Assembly: GCA_964019135.1 (NCBI GenBank)
Contig: OZ025260.1
Location: 34,342,254 to 34,406,253 of the forward strand
Source of the DNA: Arenicola marina
Lineage: Eukaryota; Annelida; Polychaeta; Arenicolidae
DNA: 64,000 nt
Reading direction: 5' to 3'
The stretch's first letter is position 1, and each line of letters starts with the position of its first letter. Shown in pieces: positions 12,101 to 23,524 of the stretch. The notes beneath the pieces are model-generated. The model made no database searches. It saw nothing but the letters and a program-made list of their open reading frames with translations, and had not been told where the DNA came from. The position numbers were made by a program, and so were the translations under genes.

Positions 12101-15100
12101 TATTATTTTACTATTGGCGCCTTCGGTGGGTCATTTAATATTATATAACCTACAAATAGCATGCTTGGTAATATATGTACATACGTAAATTTATGTAAGT
12201 ACGAAAATTTACCATCTCCTGAATTTTCTTCTTCAGTGGTTTTTCCACCTCGTGAGAGAACAAGTTGTAGAGCCAACTAGCGCCCCGATGGAACTTGACC
12301 TTGACGCTTCCGCCATTGCTGGAGCACGCGGTGGTCCTAATGGTGGGGCGGCCATTCCCATCCACCCCTGACGAGAACAAGGTCAAGGTCAAACAGGACG
12401 CATACAGCAGCTGCCATGAAGACGAAGGACTGAGGGCCATGCATTTCTTCGCAACTCTACTCATTAGCTTAGCCGACCTTGATCTTGATGACGGCCTCTA
12501 GTATAAGAATTGGACCTCGTCCGACTTTAAGGCTGAGTGTGAGCGACTAAACGACTCTGCATATTGTACTTAAGTTATGTCCACTGTGAGGCGCCATTAC
12601 ATGTGCTGTGCATTCTGGGTATTAGTTTGGTCGTGGCGTCAGCGGTATCTATCTTCTAACCCATTACATTCGTTACGTTTATAATATCCTTCTATTAAAG
12701 ATATACAGCAATACTTGGGACAGACGGACCACCAAGACGTACCCATGGTGACGCTGACTGAAAGCGAGGCTCCTGAGACGGACACATCAAATGACCCGTG
12801 GTCACTTATCTTTATGCTAAAGGAAGGAATAAAGATGTGTGATGTTGCCATGATTCAAACACAATTTCGACACTAACAAAATATGAATTAACATTTACAC
12901 TCAACAGGACTGTAACGTCAAATATATAAATATGGCATATAACAATGATATTTGTTATCTGACAGCTAATAGTAAGTTAGAAGGTTACTTTTTATTGCAT
13001 ACTGTTGGAATGTTGAACAGGCTACTTGTAATAAATGTCAGTGACAAGAATAGATGATTCTTGCATTAAGCAGGCCAGTTGATCGTTACAATTTCAGATC
13101 CTGAAATGGCGAGACAAAGTTTTGTTGGCTTTATTCAGTATCCGAATGTTGCCCACTACGCAACGGACCGCCGTGATCGCCGGGGTGACCCATGGCTATC
13201 GTGGCCGATACTGACGTCACGAGAAAGGAGCCACCTATTAGGCCCGCGGCACGTGTCACGGTGACTTCCGGTTACTCACAAAGCCTTCCGGTACTTGTAG
13301 CGCCAGTCGCCGTGGATGGTGGCCGACACGGCCGACAGTGACCAAGTCAGGCTCGACCCCGGGGTGACGGTCACCGCGCTCTGGGGGCGTCCGAACTCAG
13401 TCACCGTCATCCTATGATGGGAAACAACGGTCATTAAAGGGGAAACCACAACGATCATTAAAGGGGAAACAACAACGGTCATTAAAGGGAGGTGGTGATG
13501 GTGATGGTGATGAAGTCAATAAGGTATACCCCCCGCACTGTACTCACCCGGTGAGAGAGTAATCCACCTTGCCAATCGTGACGCGCGCTGAGCCGGACTG
13601 ATCGTCGATGTGTTTCCCTTTGATGTCCGCCGTTATCTGGTCGATGGCGACCTGTGCAACTGGAGAGACAGACCCTCGCGTACAGTTCACGTATTCTATA
13701 TAACATGTTAATAAATTTGCTCACACTTTGCCACATACATAATGATTTCAAGATCTTTTGAACAAACGTTTCGGACACATTGTCATCGACTGTGGGCGTG
13801 TTAACTCCTGTATGTGATATCTTATCTACAAACAAAAATGCCCTAATTTTGATGATTTAGTACACAAGAAAGCCAAGCTTCCTCGCGCGAGATGCACCAA
13901 TCTGTGTGATTTTCTTACCAGCACTTAGCAGGAGATAGAAGCCCTTCATTTTCCACGTGGTTATACATCGACACGTCTTCTAGTTAACACTTAAATAACC
14001 CGGCTGTATGAACATAATCGGAACTAGAGGACGTGTCGATGTACATAGAGCGGGGTTAAGTGGCAACTAGAGGACGTGCCGATGTACTTAAAGCCTCGTT
14101 AAGTGGTAACTAGAGGACGTGTCGCTGTAGATAGAATTGGGTATAGCGTTAACTAGAAGACGTGTCGATTTACATAGAGCCGGGTTAAGTGTTAACTAGA
14201 GGACGTGTCGATGTACATAGAGCCGGGTTAAGTGTTAACTAGAGGACGTGTCGATTTACATAGAGCCGGGTTAAGTGGTAACTAGAGGACGTGTCGATGT
14301 ACATATCAGAGCCGGGTTAAGTGTTATCTAGAGGACGTGTCGATGTACATAGAGCCGGGTTAAGTGGCAACTAGAGGACGTGCCGATGTACTTAAAGCCT
14401 CGTTAAGTGGTAACTAGAGGACGTGTCGCTGTAGATAGAATTGGGTATAGCGTTAACTAGAAGACGTGTCGATTTACATAGAGCCGGGTTAAGTGTTAAC
14501 TAGAGGACGTGTCGATGTACATAGAGCCGGGTTAAGTGTTAACTAGAGGACGTGTCGATTTACATAGAGCCGGGTTAAGTGGTAACTAGAGGACGTGTCG
14601 ATGTACATATCAGAGCCGGGTTAAGTGTTATCTAGAGGACGTGTCGATGTACATAGAGCCGGGTTAAGTGTTAACTAGAGGACTTGTCGATGTACACAAA
14701 GCTGGGTGAAGTGGTAACTAGAGAACGTGTCGCTGTACATAGAACCGGGTTAAGCGTTAACTAGAAGACGTGTCCGTTTACATAGAGCCGGGTTAAGTGT
14801 TAACTAGAGGACGTGTCAATGTATATAGAACCGGGTTACGTGTTAACTAGAGGACGTGTCGATGTACATAGAACCGGGTTAAGCGTTAACTAGACGACGT
14901 GTCGCTGTACATACAGCCGGGTTAAGTGGTAAATAAGACGTGTCGATGTATATAGAGCCGGGCTAAGTGTTAACTAGAGGACGTGTCGATGTACATAGAG
15001 CCGGGTTAAGTGTTAACTAGAGGACGTGTCGATTCACATAGAGCCGGGTTACGTGTTAACTAGAGGACGTGTCGATTTACATGGAGCCGGGATAAGTGTT

Positions 15101-18100
15101 CACTAGAGGACGTGTCGATGTACATAGAGCCGGGCTAAGTGTTAACTAGAGGGCGTGTCGATGTACATAGAGCCGGGTTAAGTGGTAACTAGAGGACGTG
15201 TCGATGTACATAGAGCCGGGTTAAGTGTTAACAAGAGGGCGTGTCGATGTACATAGAGCCGGGTTACGTGTTAACTAGAGGACGTGTCGATGTATATAAA
15301 GCCGGGTTAAGTGTTAACTAGAGGACGTGTCGATGTATATAGAGCCGGGTTAAGTGTTAACTACAGGACGTGTTGCTGTACATAGAGCCGGGTTAAGTGT
15401 TATCTAGAGGACGTGTCGATGTACATAGAGCCGGGTTAAGTGTTAACTAGAGGACGTGTCGATGTATATAGAGCCGGGTTAAGTGTTAACTAGAGGACGT
15501 GTCGATGTATATAGAGCCGGGTTAAGTGTTAACTACAGGACGTGTTGCTGTACATAGAGCCGGGTTAAGTGTTATCTAGAGGACGTGTCGATGTACATAG
15601 AGCCGGGTTAAGTGTTAACTAGAGGACGTGTCGATGTATATAAAGCCGGGTTACGTGTTAACTAGAGGACATGTCCCTTTACATAGAACCGAGTTAAGCG
15701 TTAACTAGACGACGTGTCGCTGTACATAGAGCCGGGTTAAGTGGTAAATAAGACGTGTCGATGTATATAGAGCCGGGCTAAGTGTTAACTAGAGGACGTG
15801 TCGATTTACATAGAGCCGGGTTAAGTGTTAACTAGAGGACGTGTCGATTTACATCGAGCCGGGATACGTGTTAACTAGAGGACGTGTCGATGTATATAAG
15901 CCGGGTGAAGTGTCAACTAGAGGACGTGTCGATGTACATAAAGCCGGGTTAAGTGGTAACTAGATGACGTGTGGCTGTACATAGAACCGGGTTAAGCGTT
16001 AACTAGAAGACGTGTCGATGTACACAAAGCTGGGTGAAGTGGTAACTAGAGAACGTGTCGCTGTAAATAGAACCGGGTTAAGCGTTAACTAGAAGACGTG
16101 TCCATTTGCATAGAGCCGGGTTAAGTGTTAACTAGAGGACGTGTCAATGTATATAGAACCGGGTTACGTGTTAACTAGAGGACGTGTCGATGTACATAGA
16201 ACCGGGTTAAGCGTTAACTAGACGACGTGTCGCTGTACATACAGCCGGGTTAAGTGGTAAATAAGACGTGTCGATGTATATAGAGCCGGGCTAAGTGTTA
16301 ACTAGAGGACGTGTCGATGTACATAGAGCCGGGTTAAGTGTTAACTAGAGGACGTGTCGATTCACATAGAGCCGGGTTACGTGTTAACTAGAGGACGTGT
16401 CGATTTACATGGAGCCGGGATAAGTGTTCACTAGAGGACGTGTCGATGTACATAGAGCCGGGTTAAGTGTTAACAAGAGGGCGTGTCAATGTACATAGAA
16501 CTGGGTTAAGTGCTAATTAGAAGACGTGTCAATGTATATAGAGCCGGGTTACGTGTTAACTAGAGGACGTGTCCATTTACATAGAACCGAGTTAAGCGTT
16601 AACTAGACGACGTGTCGCTGTACATAGAGCCGGGTTAAGTGGTAAATAAGACGTGTCGATGTATATAGAGCCGGGCTAAGTGTTAACTAGAGGACGTGTC
16701 GATTTACATAGAGCCGGGTTAAGTGTTAACTAGAGGACGTGTCGATTTACATCGAGCCGGGATACGTGTTAACTAGAGGACCTGTCGATGTATATAAAGC
16801 CGGGTGAAGTGTTAACTAGAGGACGTGTCGATGTACATAAAGCCGGGTTAAGTGGTAACTAGATGACGTGTGGCTGTACATAGAACCGGGTTAAGCGTTA
16901 ACTAGAAGACGTGTCGATTTACATAGAGCCGGGTTAAGTGTTAACTAGAGGACGTGTCGATGTACATAGAGCCGGGTTAAGTGTTAACTAGAGGACGTGT
17001 CGATTTACATAGAGCCGGGTTAAGTGTTAATTAGAGGGCGTGTCGATGTACATAGAGCCTGGTTAAGTGGTAACTAAGACGTGTCGATGTATATAGATTC
17101 GGGTTAAGTGTTAACTAGATGACGTGTCGATGTATATAGAGCCGGGTTAAGTGTTAAGTAGAGGATGTGTCGATGTATATAGAGCCGTGTTAAGTAGAGG
17201 ACGGGTCGATGTACATAGAGCCGGGTTAAGTGTTAACTAGAGGACGTGTCAATGTATATAGAACCGGGTTACGTGTTAACTAGAGGACGTGTCGATGTAC
17301 ATAGAACCGGGTTAAGCGTTAACTAGACGACGTGTCGCTGTACATACAGCCGGGTTAAGTGGTAAATAAGACGTGTCGATGTATATAGAGCCGGGTTAAG
17401 TGTTAACTAGAGGATGTGTCGATGTATATAGAGCCGGGTTAAGTGTTAACTAGAGGACGTGTCGATGTATATAGAGCCGGGTTAAGTGTTAACTAGAGGA
17501 CGTGTCGATTTACATAGAGCCGGGTTAAGTGTTAACTAGAGGACGTGTCGAAGTACATAAAGCCGGGTTACGTGGTAACTAGAGGACGTTTCGCTGTACA
17601 TAGAACCGGGTTAAGCGGTAACTAAGACGTGTCGATGTATATAGAGTCGGGTTAAGTGTTAACTAGATGACGTGTCGATGTATATAGAGTCGGGTTAAGT
17701 GTTAACTAGATGACGTGTCGATGTATATAGAGCCGTGTTAAGTAGGGGACGGGTCGATGTACATAGAGCCGGGTTAAGTGTTAACTAGAGGACGTGTCAA
17801 TGTATACAGAACCGGGTTACGTGTTAACTAGAGGACGTGTCGATGTACATAGAACCGGGTTAAGCGTTAACTAGACGACGTGTCGCTGTACATAGAGCCG
17901 GGTTAAGTGGTAAATAAGAGGTGTCGATGTATATAGAGCCGGGTTAAGTGTTAACTAGAGGACGTGTCGCTGTACATAGAGCCGGGTTAAGTGTTAACTA
18001 GAGGACGTGTCGATGTATATAGAGCCGGGTTAAGTGTTAACTAGAGGACGTGTCGATGTACATAGAGCCGGGTTAAGTGTCAACTAGAGGACGTGTCGAT

Positions 18101-20727
18101 GTACATAGAGCCGGGTTAAGTGGTAACTAGAGGACGTTTCGCTGTACATAGAACCGGGTTAAGCGTTAACTAGAAGACGTGTCCATTTACATAGAGCCGG
18201 GTTAAGTGTTAACTAGAAGACGTGTCAATGTATATAGAGCCGGGTTACGTGTTAACTAGAGGACGTGTCCATGTACATAGAACCGAGTTAAGCGTTAACT
18301 AGACGACGTGTCGCTGTACATAGAGCCGGGTTAAGTGGTAAATAAGACGTGTCGATGTATTTAGAGCCGGGCTAAGTGTTAACTAGAGGACGTGTCGATT
18401 TACATAGAGCCGGGTTATGTGTTAACTAGAGGACGTGTGGCTGTACATAGAACCGGTTTATTCGTTAACTAGAAGACGTGTCGATTTACATAGAGCCGGG
18501 TTAAGTGTTAACTAGAGGACGTGTCGATGTACATAGAGCCGGGTTAAGTGAACTAGAGGACGTGTCGATGTACATAGAGCCGGGTTAAGTGAACTAGAGG
18601 ACGTGTCGATGTACATAGAGCCGGGTTAAGTGGTAACTAGAGGGCGTGTCGATGTACATAGAGCCGGGTTACGTGCTAACTAGAGGACGTGTCGATGTAC
18701 ATAGAACCGGGTTAAGCGTTAACTAGAGAACGTGTCGCTGTACATAGAGCCGGGTTAAGCGGTAACTAAGACGTGTCGATGTATATAGAGTCGGGTTAAG
18801 TGTTAACTAGAGGACGTGTCGATGTATATAGAGCCGGGTTAAGTGGTAAGTAGAGGACGTGTCGATGTATATAGAGCCGTGTTAAGTAGAGGACGGGTCG
18901 ATGTACATAGAGCCGGGTTAAGTGTTAACTAGAGGACATGTCGATGTATATAGAGCCGGGTTAGGTGATAACTAGAGGGCGTGTGGATGTACATCTCAGA
19001 GCCGGGTCAAGTGTTAACTGGAGCACGTGTCGATGTATATAGAGCCGGGTTAAGTGCTAACTAGAGGACGTGTCGATGTACATAGAGCCGGGTTAAGTGC
19101 TAACTAGAGGACGTGTCGATGTACATAGAACCGGGTTAAGCGTTAACTAGAGAACGTGTCGCTGTACATAGAGCCGGGTTAAGCGGTAACTAAGACGTGT
19201 CGATGTATATAGAGTCGGGTTAAGTGTTAACTAGAGGACGTGTCGATGTATATAGAGCCGGGTTAAGTGGTAAGTAGAGGACGTGTCGATGTATATAGAG
19301 CCGTGTTAAGTAGAGGACGGGTCGATGTACATAGAGCCGGGTTAAGTGTTAACTAGAGGACATGTCGATGTATATAGAGCCGGGTTAGGTGATAACTAGA
19401 GGGCGTGTGGATGTACATCTCAGAGCCGGGTCAAGTGTTAACTGGAGCACGTGTCGATGTATATAGAGCCGGGTTAAGTGTTAACTAGAGGACGTGTCGA
19501 TGTACATAGAGCCGGGTTAAGTGTTAACTAGAGGACGTGTCGATGTATATAGAGCCGGGTTACGTGTTAACTAGATGACGTTTCGATGTACATAGAACTG
19601 GGTTAAGCGCTAACTAGAGGACGTGTCGCTGTACATAGAGCCGGTTAAGTGGTAACTAAGACGTGTCGATGTTTATAGTCGGGTTAAGTGTCAACTAGAG
19701 GATCTGTCGTTGTATATAGAGCCGGGTTAAGTGGTAAGTAGATGACGTTTCGACGTATATAAAGCCGGGTTAAGTGTTAACTAGAGGACGTGTCGATGTA
19801 CATAGAGCCGGGTTAGGTGGTAACTAGAGGACGTGTCGGTGTATATGGAGCCGGGTAGGGTGGTAACTAGAGGACGTGTCGATGTACATAGAGCCGGGTT
19901 AAGCGTTGACTAGAGGACGTGTCGATGTACATAGAGCCGGGTTAAGCGTTGACTAGAGGACGTGTCGATGTACATAGAGCCGGGTTAAGCGTTAACTAGA
20001 GGACGTGTCGCTGTACATAGAGCCGGGTTAAGTGGTAACTAAGACGTGTCGATGTTTATAGTCGGGTTAAGTGTCAACTAGAGGATCTGTCGTTGTATAT
20101 AGAGCCGGGTTAAGTGGTAAGTAGATGACGTTTCGATGTATATAAAGCCGGGTTAAGTGTTAACTAGAGGACGTGTCGATGTACATAGAACTGGTTAAGC
20201 GTTAACTACAGGACGTGTTGCTGTACATAGAGCCGGGTTAAGTGTTAACTAGAGGACGTGTCGCTGTACATAGAGCCGGGTTAAGTGTTAACTAGAGGAC
20301 GTGTCGCTGTACATAGAGCCGGGTTAAGTGGTAACTAGAGGACGTGTCGATGTTAACGATGCGGAATAAATTTTAATCTTATTAAATCGGCAAATGATGC
20401 AACGAGAGACCGGTCTACTTTATTAGCGCCTTTACCACCATGGGATGACGGTCTTATCACACTTCCGGGCTTCACGGATGTTTTCATTTAGTGTCAACAA
20501 AACAATTGTCAAATCCACTGAACAAACGACCTCAAAGTCCATAGAAACCACCAATGTCAGTGTGTGACTGGCAAGTGGTTAGTTAGCATATTAGATATGA
20601 GTCAGCATTACTTACCATAGTTGAATCCGGGTTGCGATATCTGGAGCTGTAGCCCGGGGTTTGTTTGGTACGCCGGGTTGATCGAGATGGCTACCAGGCC
20701 AATCGTCAGGATCAAGGAGCGAGTCAT
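6118..20727 (-). CDS. LBP/BPI-family lipopolysaccharide-binding protein, complete, 15 coding exons
   Basis: Secreted antibacterial lipid/LPS-binding protein of the BPI/LBP/PLTP family; binding is inferred from the family. Coding exons, 5' to 3' on the minus strand: 20727-20616, 13659-13548, 13411-13280, 12816-12743, 12367-12213, 11664-11601, 11374-11283, 11042-10866, 10594-10520, 10186-10019, 9442-9375, 9012-8970, 7936-7873, 6697-6621, 6183-6118. All junctions are GT..AG and all phases close, giving 492 aa (human BPI 487). Residues 1 to about 22 form a signal peptide (MTRSLILTIGLVAI...), and mature NPGLQLQISQPGFNY is typical of the family start. C158 (TACSSN) and C197 (LCTASEK) match the conserved N-domain disulphide, and ISDHGSFDVSVSG and GASWLYNLF are family hallmarks. 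The C-domain includes GEFFWTG, SQYVLDTLGYV and YPRLVIAPK, with a terminal barrel strand LYLETNVKYTP. N316VT is a potential glycosylation site. The exon 12 donor could instead lie two codons earlier. LBP and BPI cannot be told apart in invertebrates. Confidence 0.93.
6785..7765. repeat. 38-bp minisatellite in LBP/BPI intron 13
   Basis: About 25 tandem units with a core of CTGACAAGGGAGTGTTAAAA and ACATTGCGTCAATCTATAT. A variant unit (GACTATGGAGGAGTAGAAAC) recurs at 7046, 7308, 7385, 7538 and 7615, marking a higher-order pattern. The array ends 90 bases from exon 14 but does not copy its splice sites. Confidence 0.9.
8089..8745. mobile_element. Possible short inverted-repeat DNA element in LBP/BPI intron 12
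   Basis: Left end AATAGACGGTTCCAG near 8089-8105 and right end CTGGAACGGTCTATT near 8729-8744 are imperfect inverted repeats about 650 bp apart. The similarity is only about 16 bp, so a small non-autonomous DNA element is possible but not proven. No coding sequence is seen inside. Confidence 0.25.
9531..9885. mobile_element. MITE-like element in LBP/BPI intron 10
   Basis: 46-bp arms at 9531-9576 and 9840-9885 are inverted copies with about four mismatches; each holds GTAAGTGAC, then CACAGACAGCGCGCGCTCACCT. About 260 bp of non-coding sequence lies between them. This is the structure of a miniature inverted-repeat transposable element. The exact ends and a target duplication could not be fixed; TA or TTAA-like flanks are possible. 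Confidence 0.65.
13420..13492. repeat. Three 27-bp repeats in the pyrimidine tract before LBP/BPI exon 3
   Basis: On the minus strand a unit containing CCCCTTTAATGACCGTTGT occurs three times, ending at the CCCATCATAG acceptor of exon 3 (13412-13413). The polypyrimidine region is therefore tandemly copied, but the AG itself is not. Confidence 0.75.
13955..20350. repeat. 6.4-kb array of 43-bp units in LBP/BPI intron 1
   Basis: About 148 units with core TTAACTAGAGGACGTGTCGA and TGTACATAGAGCCGGGTTAA fill nearly all of the first coding intron. The first unit, at about 13957-14005, is inverted relative to the rest. Higher-order duplications are visible: a 304-bp block (variant GCCGATGTACTTAAAGCC at 14079 and 14383) and a 424-bp block (variant GTACATCTCAGAGCC at 18989 and 19413). 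No open frame or gene is seen inside. Confidence 0.97.
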
Positions 20728-20767
20728 CCTGGCTGGCTGGCTGGCTGGCTGTCCCAATAGTTGTCCC
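20728..20767 (-). other. 5' UTR part of LBP/BPI exon with start codon
   Basis: CCTGTCGCTCCAG on the minus strand is a good acceptor ending at 20768, leaving a 40-base 5' UTR that contains four GCCA repeats before the ATG at 20727-20725. An alternative is that transcription starts close by and there is no upstream exon. Confidence 0.4.
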
Positions 20768-20829
20768 CTGGAGCGACAGGCGTGAACGAATGTTGCACTC
20801 TCATCGATGGAAGCAAGAAACAGACAACA

Positions 20830-22315
20830 TTCCAGTCCATCCCGCCCTCCACGTCTCTCCACTCAGTCCAACCCGCCCTCCACGTCTCTCCTCTCAGTCC
20901 ATCCCGCCCTCCACGTCTTTCCTATCAGTCCATCCCGCCCTTAAAGTCTCTCCTATCAGTCCATCCCGCCCTCCACGTCTCTCCTCTCAGTCCATCCCGC
21001 CTTCCACGTCTCTCCTCTCAGTCCATCCCGCCCTCCACGTATCTCCTCTCAGTCCATCCCGCCCTCCACGTCTCTCCTCTCAGTCCATCTCGCCCTTAAA
21101 GTCTCTCCTCTCAGTCCATCTCACCCTCCACGTCTCTCCTCTCAGTCAATCTCACCCTCCACGTCTCTCCTCTCAGTCCATCTCACCCTTCACGTCTCTC
21201 CTCTCAGTCCATCTCGCCCTCCACGTCTCTCCTCTCAGTCCATCCCGCCCTCCACGTCTCTCCTCTCAGTCCATCTCGCCCTTCACGTCTCTCCTCTCAG
21301 TCCATCTCGCCCTCCACGTCTCTCCTCTCAGTCCATCCCGCCCTCCACGTCTCTCCTCTCAGTCCATCTCGCCCTTAAAGTCTCTCCTCTCAGTCCATCT
21401 CACCCTCCACGTCTCTCCTCTCAGTCCATCTCACCCTCCACGTCTCTCCTCTCAGTCCATCTCACCCTTCACGTCTCTCCTCTCAGTCCATCCCGCCCTC
21501 CACGTCTCTCCTATCAGTCCATCCCGCCCTTAAAGTCTCTCCTATCAGTCCATCCCGCCCTCCACGCCTCTCCTCTCAGTCCATCCCGCCCACCACGTAT
21601 CTCCTCTCAGTCCATCCCGCCCTCCACGTCTCTCCTCTCAGTCCATCTCGCCCTTAAAGTCTCTCCTCTCAGTCCATCTCACCCTCCACGTCTCTCCTCT
21701 CAGTCAATCTCACCCTCCACGTCTCTCCTCTCAGTCCATCTCACCCTCCACGTCTCTCCTCTCAGTCCATCTCACCCTCCACGTCTCTCTCCTCAGTCCA
21801 TCTCACCCTCCACGTCTCTCCTCTCAGTCCATCTCACCCTTCACGTCTCTCCTCTCAGTCCATCTCACCCTCCACGTCTCTCCCCTCAGTCCATCTCACC
21901 ATCCACGTCTCTCCTCTCAGTCCATCTCACCCTCCACGTCTCTCCTCTCAATCCATCTCGCCCTCCACGCTCTCCTATCAGTCCATCCCGCCCTCCACGT
22001 CTCTCCTCTCAGTCCATCCCGCCCTCCACGTCTCTCCTCTCAGTCCATCTCACCCTTCACGTCTCTCCTCAGTCCATCTCACCCTCCACGTCTCTCCTCT
22101 CAGTCAATCTCACCCTCCACGTCTCTCCTCTCAGTCCATCTCACCCTTCACGTCTCTCCTCTCAGTCCATCTCGCCCTCCACGTCTCTCCTCTCCGTCCA
22201 TCCTGCCCTCCACGTCTCTCCTCTCAGTCCATCTCGCCCTTAAAGTATCTCCTCTCAGTCCATCTCACCCTCCACGTCTCTCCTCTCAGTCCATCCTGCC
22301 CTCCACATCAATCTA
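20830..22315. repeat. 31-bp pyrimidine-rich minisatellite upstream of the LBP/BPI start codon
   Basis: About 48 units with core CAGTCCATCCCGCCCTCCAC and GTCTCTCCTCT; the plus strand is almost purine-free in long stretches. The apparent long plus-strand frame at 20790-21533 (serine/proline-rich) exists only because of the repeat. If the upstream noncoding exon proposed at 22839-22975 is right, this array sits in a 5' UTR intron and its RNA would be GA-rich. Confidence 0.95.
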
Positions 22316-22838
22316 TTCATCAAGCCGGTATGCGCAAAGTACCCCCGCCGTTTGCATGTACCGTAGTCTGTAGACTACTTGTGGGATCACCCAAGCGAGG
22401 AGTGTCTATAAATACGGCTGTACGCACTGCCGTCTACACAGAGACACGTTAATTCACAGTTACATCTCCTTGCTGTTGTCGGATATATATCTAAAGACCT
22501 ACGTCATTCACGAAGATCAAGACCAGGAAAGTCAAAACAAGGGCAATACGCACACATACTGTGCACACCACTTGTGTTGACGCTTACTAGGAATATATAT
22601 TGTTGAAATACAGGGCTGATGTACATACATCTTCTGTCATACCAATTAACCTCCAATGAATTTAAATGCCGTATTCTAAACCCCAATGATTCATTCTAGT
22701 GATCAGAGCGGCGTTAATAAAAATAAAATCATGGATAGTATCGAAATATTCTCTCTAAACCTTTAGTTAACGCGCCGATGTCTACATTGACGCTTTGGGA
22801 TATGCTCTGACCACTACACTGTGGCCCTATGTACTCAC

Positions 22839-22975
22839 CACTACAGCTGTATAGTTCTGTGTCGATGTAGAGCAGGTGATCGTGTGTGGCTTATGACACC
22901 GCGCTCACTATGCCGCCTCACAGTCAACCAGGAAGTTTGCGTAGACTGCTTGATCAACAGTCCACCGTCATGAAA
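22839..22975 (-). other. Candidate noncoding first exon of LBP/BPI
   Basis: On the minus strand a TATA-like box at 23008-23001 is followed about 30 bases later by a region that runs to a strong donor, GTAGTG then GTGAGTAC (GT at 22838-22837). Splicing to the acceptor at 20768 would remove the 31-bp array. This is inference from signal sequences only; no transcript evidence is available. Confidence 0.35.
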
Positions 22976-23000
22976 CGATGCAAATGCGCCAGAAGGGTCC

Positions 23001-23010
23001 TTTATATATA
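23001..23010 (-). promoter_or_regulatory. Candidate TATA box for LBP/BPI
   Basis: TATATATAAAGG on the minus strand, with an ATTTGCAT octamer-like element just downstream at 22978-22985. The position fits the proposed first exon. A TATA-like string on the opposite strand at 22407-22414 (TATAAATA) is another candidate start, facing PAN3. Confidence 0.35.
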
Positions 23011-23524
23011 GCCATTAGGTGGTCCGTCGGCCGAGCGATCTCGAGAGCTAACGTTAGAACTGTTAGAGTAAACAGTTACGGACATGTCCCTCGGGACGTG
23101 CTGTATAATACTCCACGGCTCTGGACCATTTACATCCGGGACATCGCAGGATCGAAATACGCAGCGGGAAATCCCGGCCGACAAACCTTTCGTTATTCAC
23201 AAAAGATGAAACATCAGCGACGCGCAGCTATATGGGTTACGTACGGTCTGTCAGATGTAAATATATGTAAATATATGCAAAGGCGGATCTACCAAATTTC
23301 CTCGTTCTTTCACGTTATGACGAATCATATTAGTTTCATAGCATGCATGTACATGTAACAGCACAGCAAAGCACCGGACCGTGGTAAAGCCCCCCATCCC
23401 TCCTTTTTTTTCACCTCCAAAACTCGCTTAATTGCAACTTGAGCGCCTCATCTCGAAAATCCGACGGACAAATATGGACAACAAATATATATAGGCCTAC
23501 CAGCTTATATGGACAAAGCTTTAG

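Larger units (their letters stand above)
22316..23520. other. Non-repetitive promoter-like spacer between two arrays
   Basis: This island of unique sequence separates the 31-bp and 18-bp arrays. It contains the TATA-like boxes noted separately. No protein family is recognisable in its short frames. Confidence 0.5.

Noticed and set aside
13955-20350. Regularly spaced repeats suggesting a CRISPR array
   Set aside because: Units are contiguous tandem copies with no unique spacers, the setting is a eukaryotic intron and there are no cas genes.
20790-21533. 247-residue serine/proline-rich plus-strand frame
   Set aside because: It is the translation of the 31-bp minisatellite. Other frames of the same array are open as well, there is no start context and no family match.
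22407-22414. Plus-strand TATAAATA as promoter of an unknown gene
   Set aside because: No coding exon or recognisable RNA follows before the 18-bp array. It is kept only as a weak alternative start.
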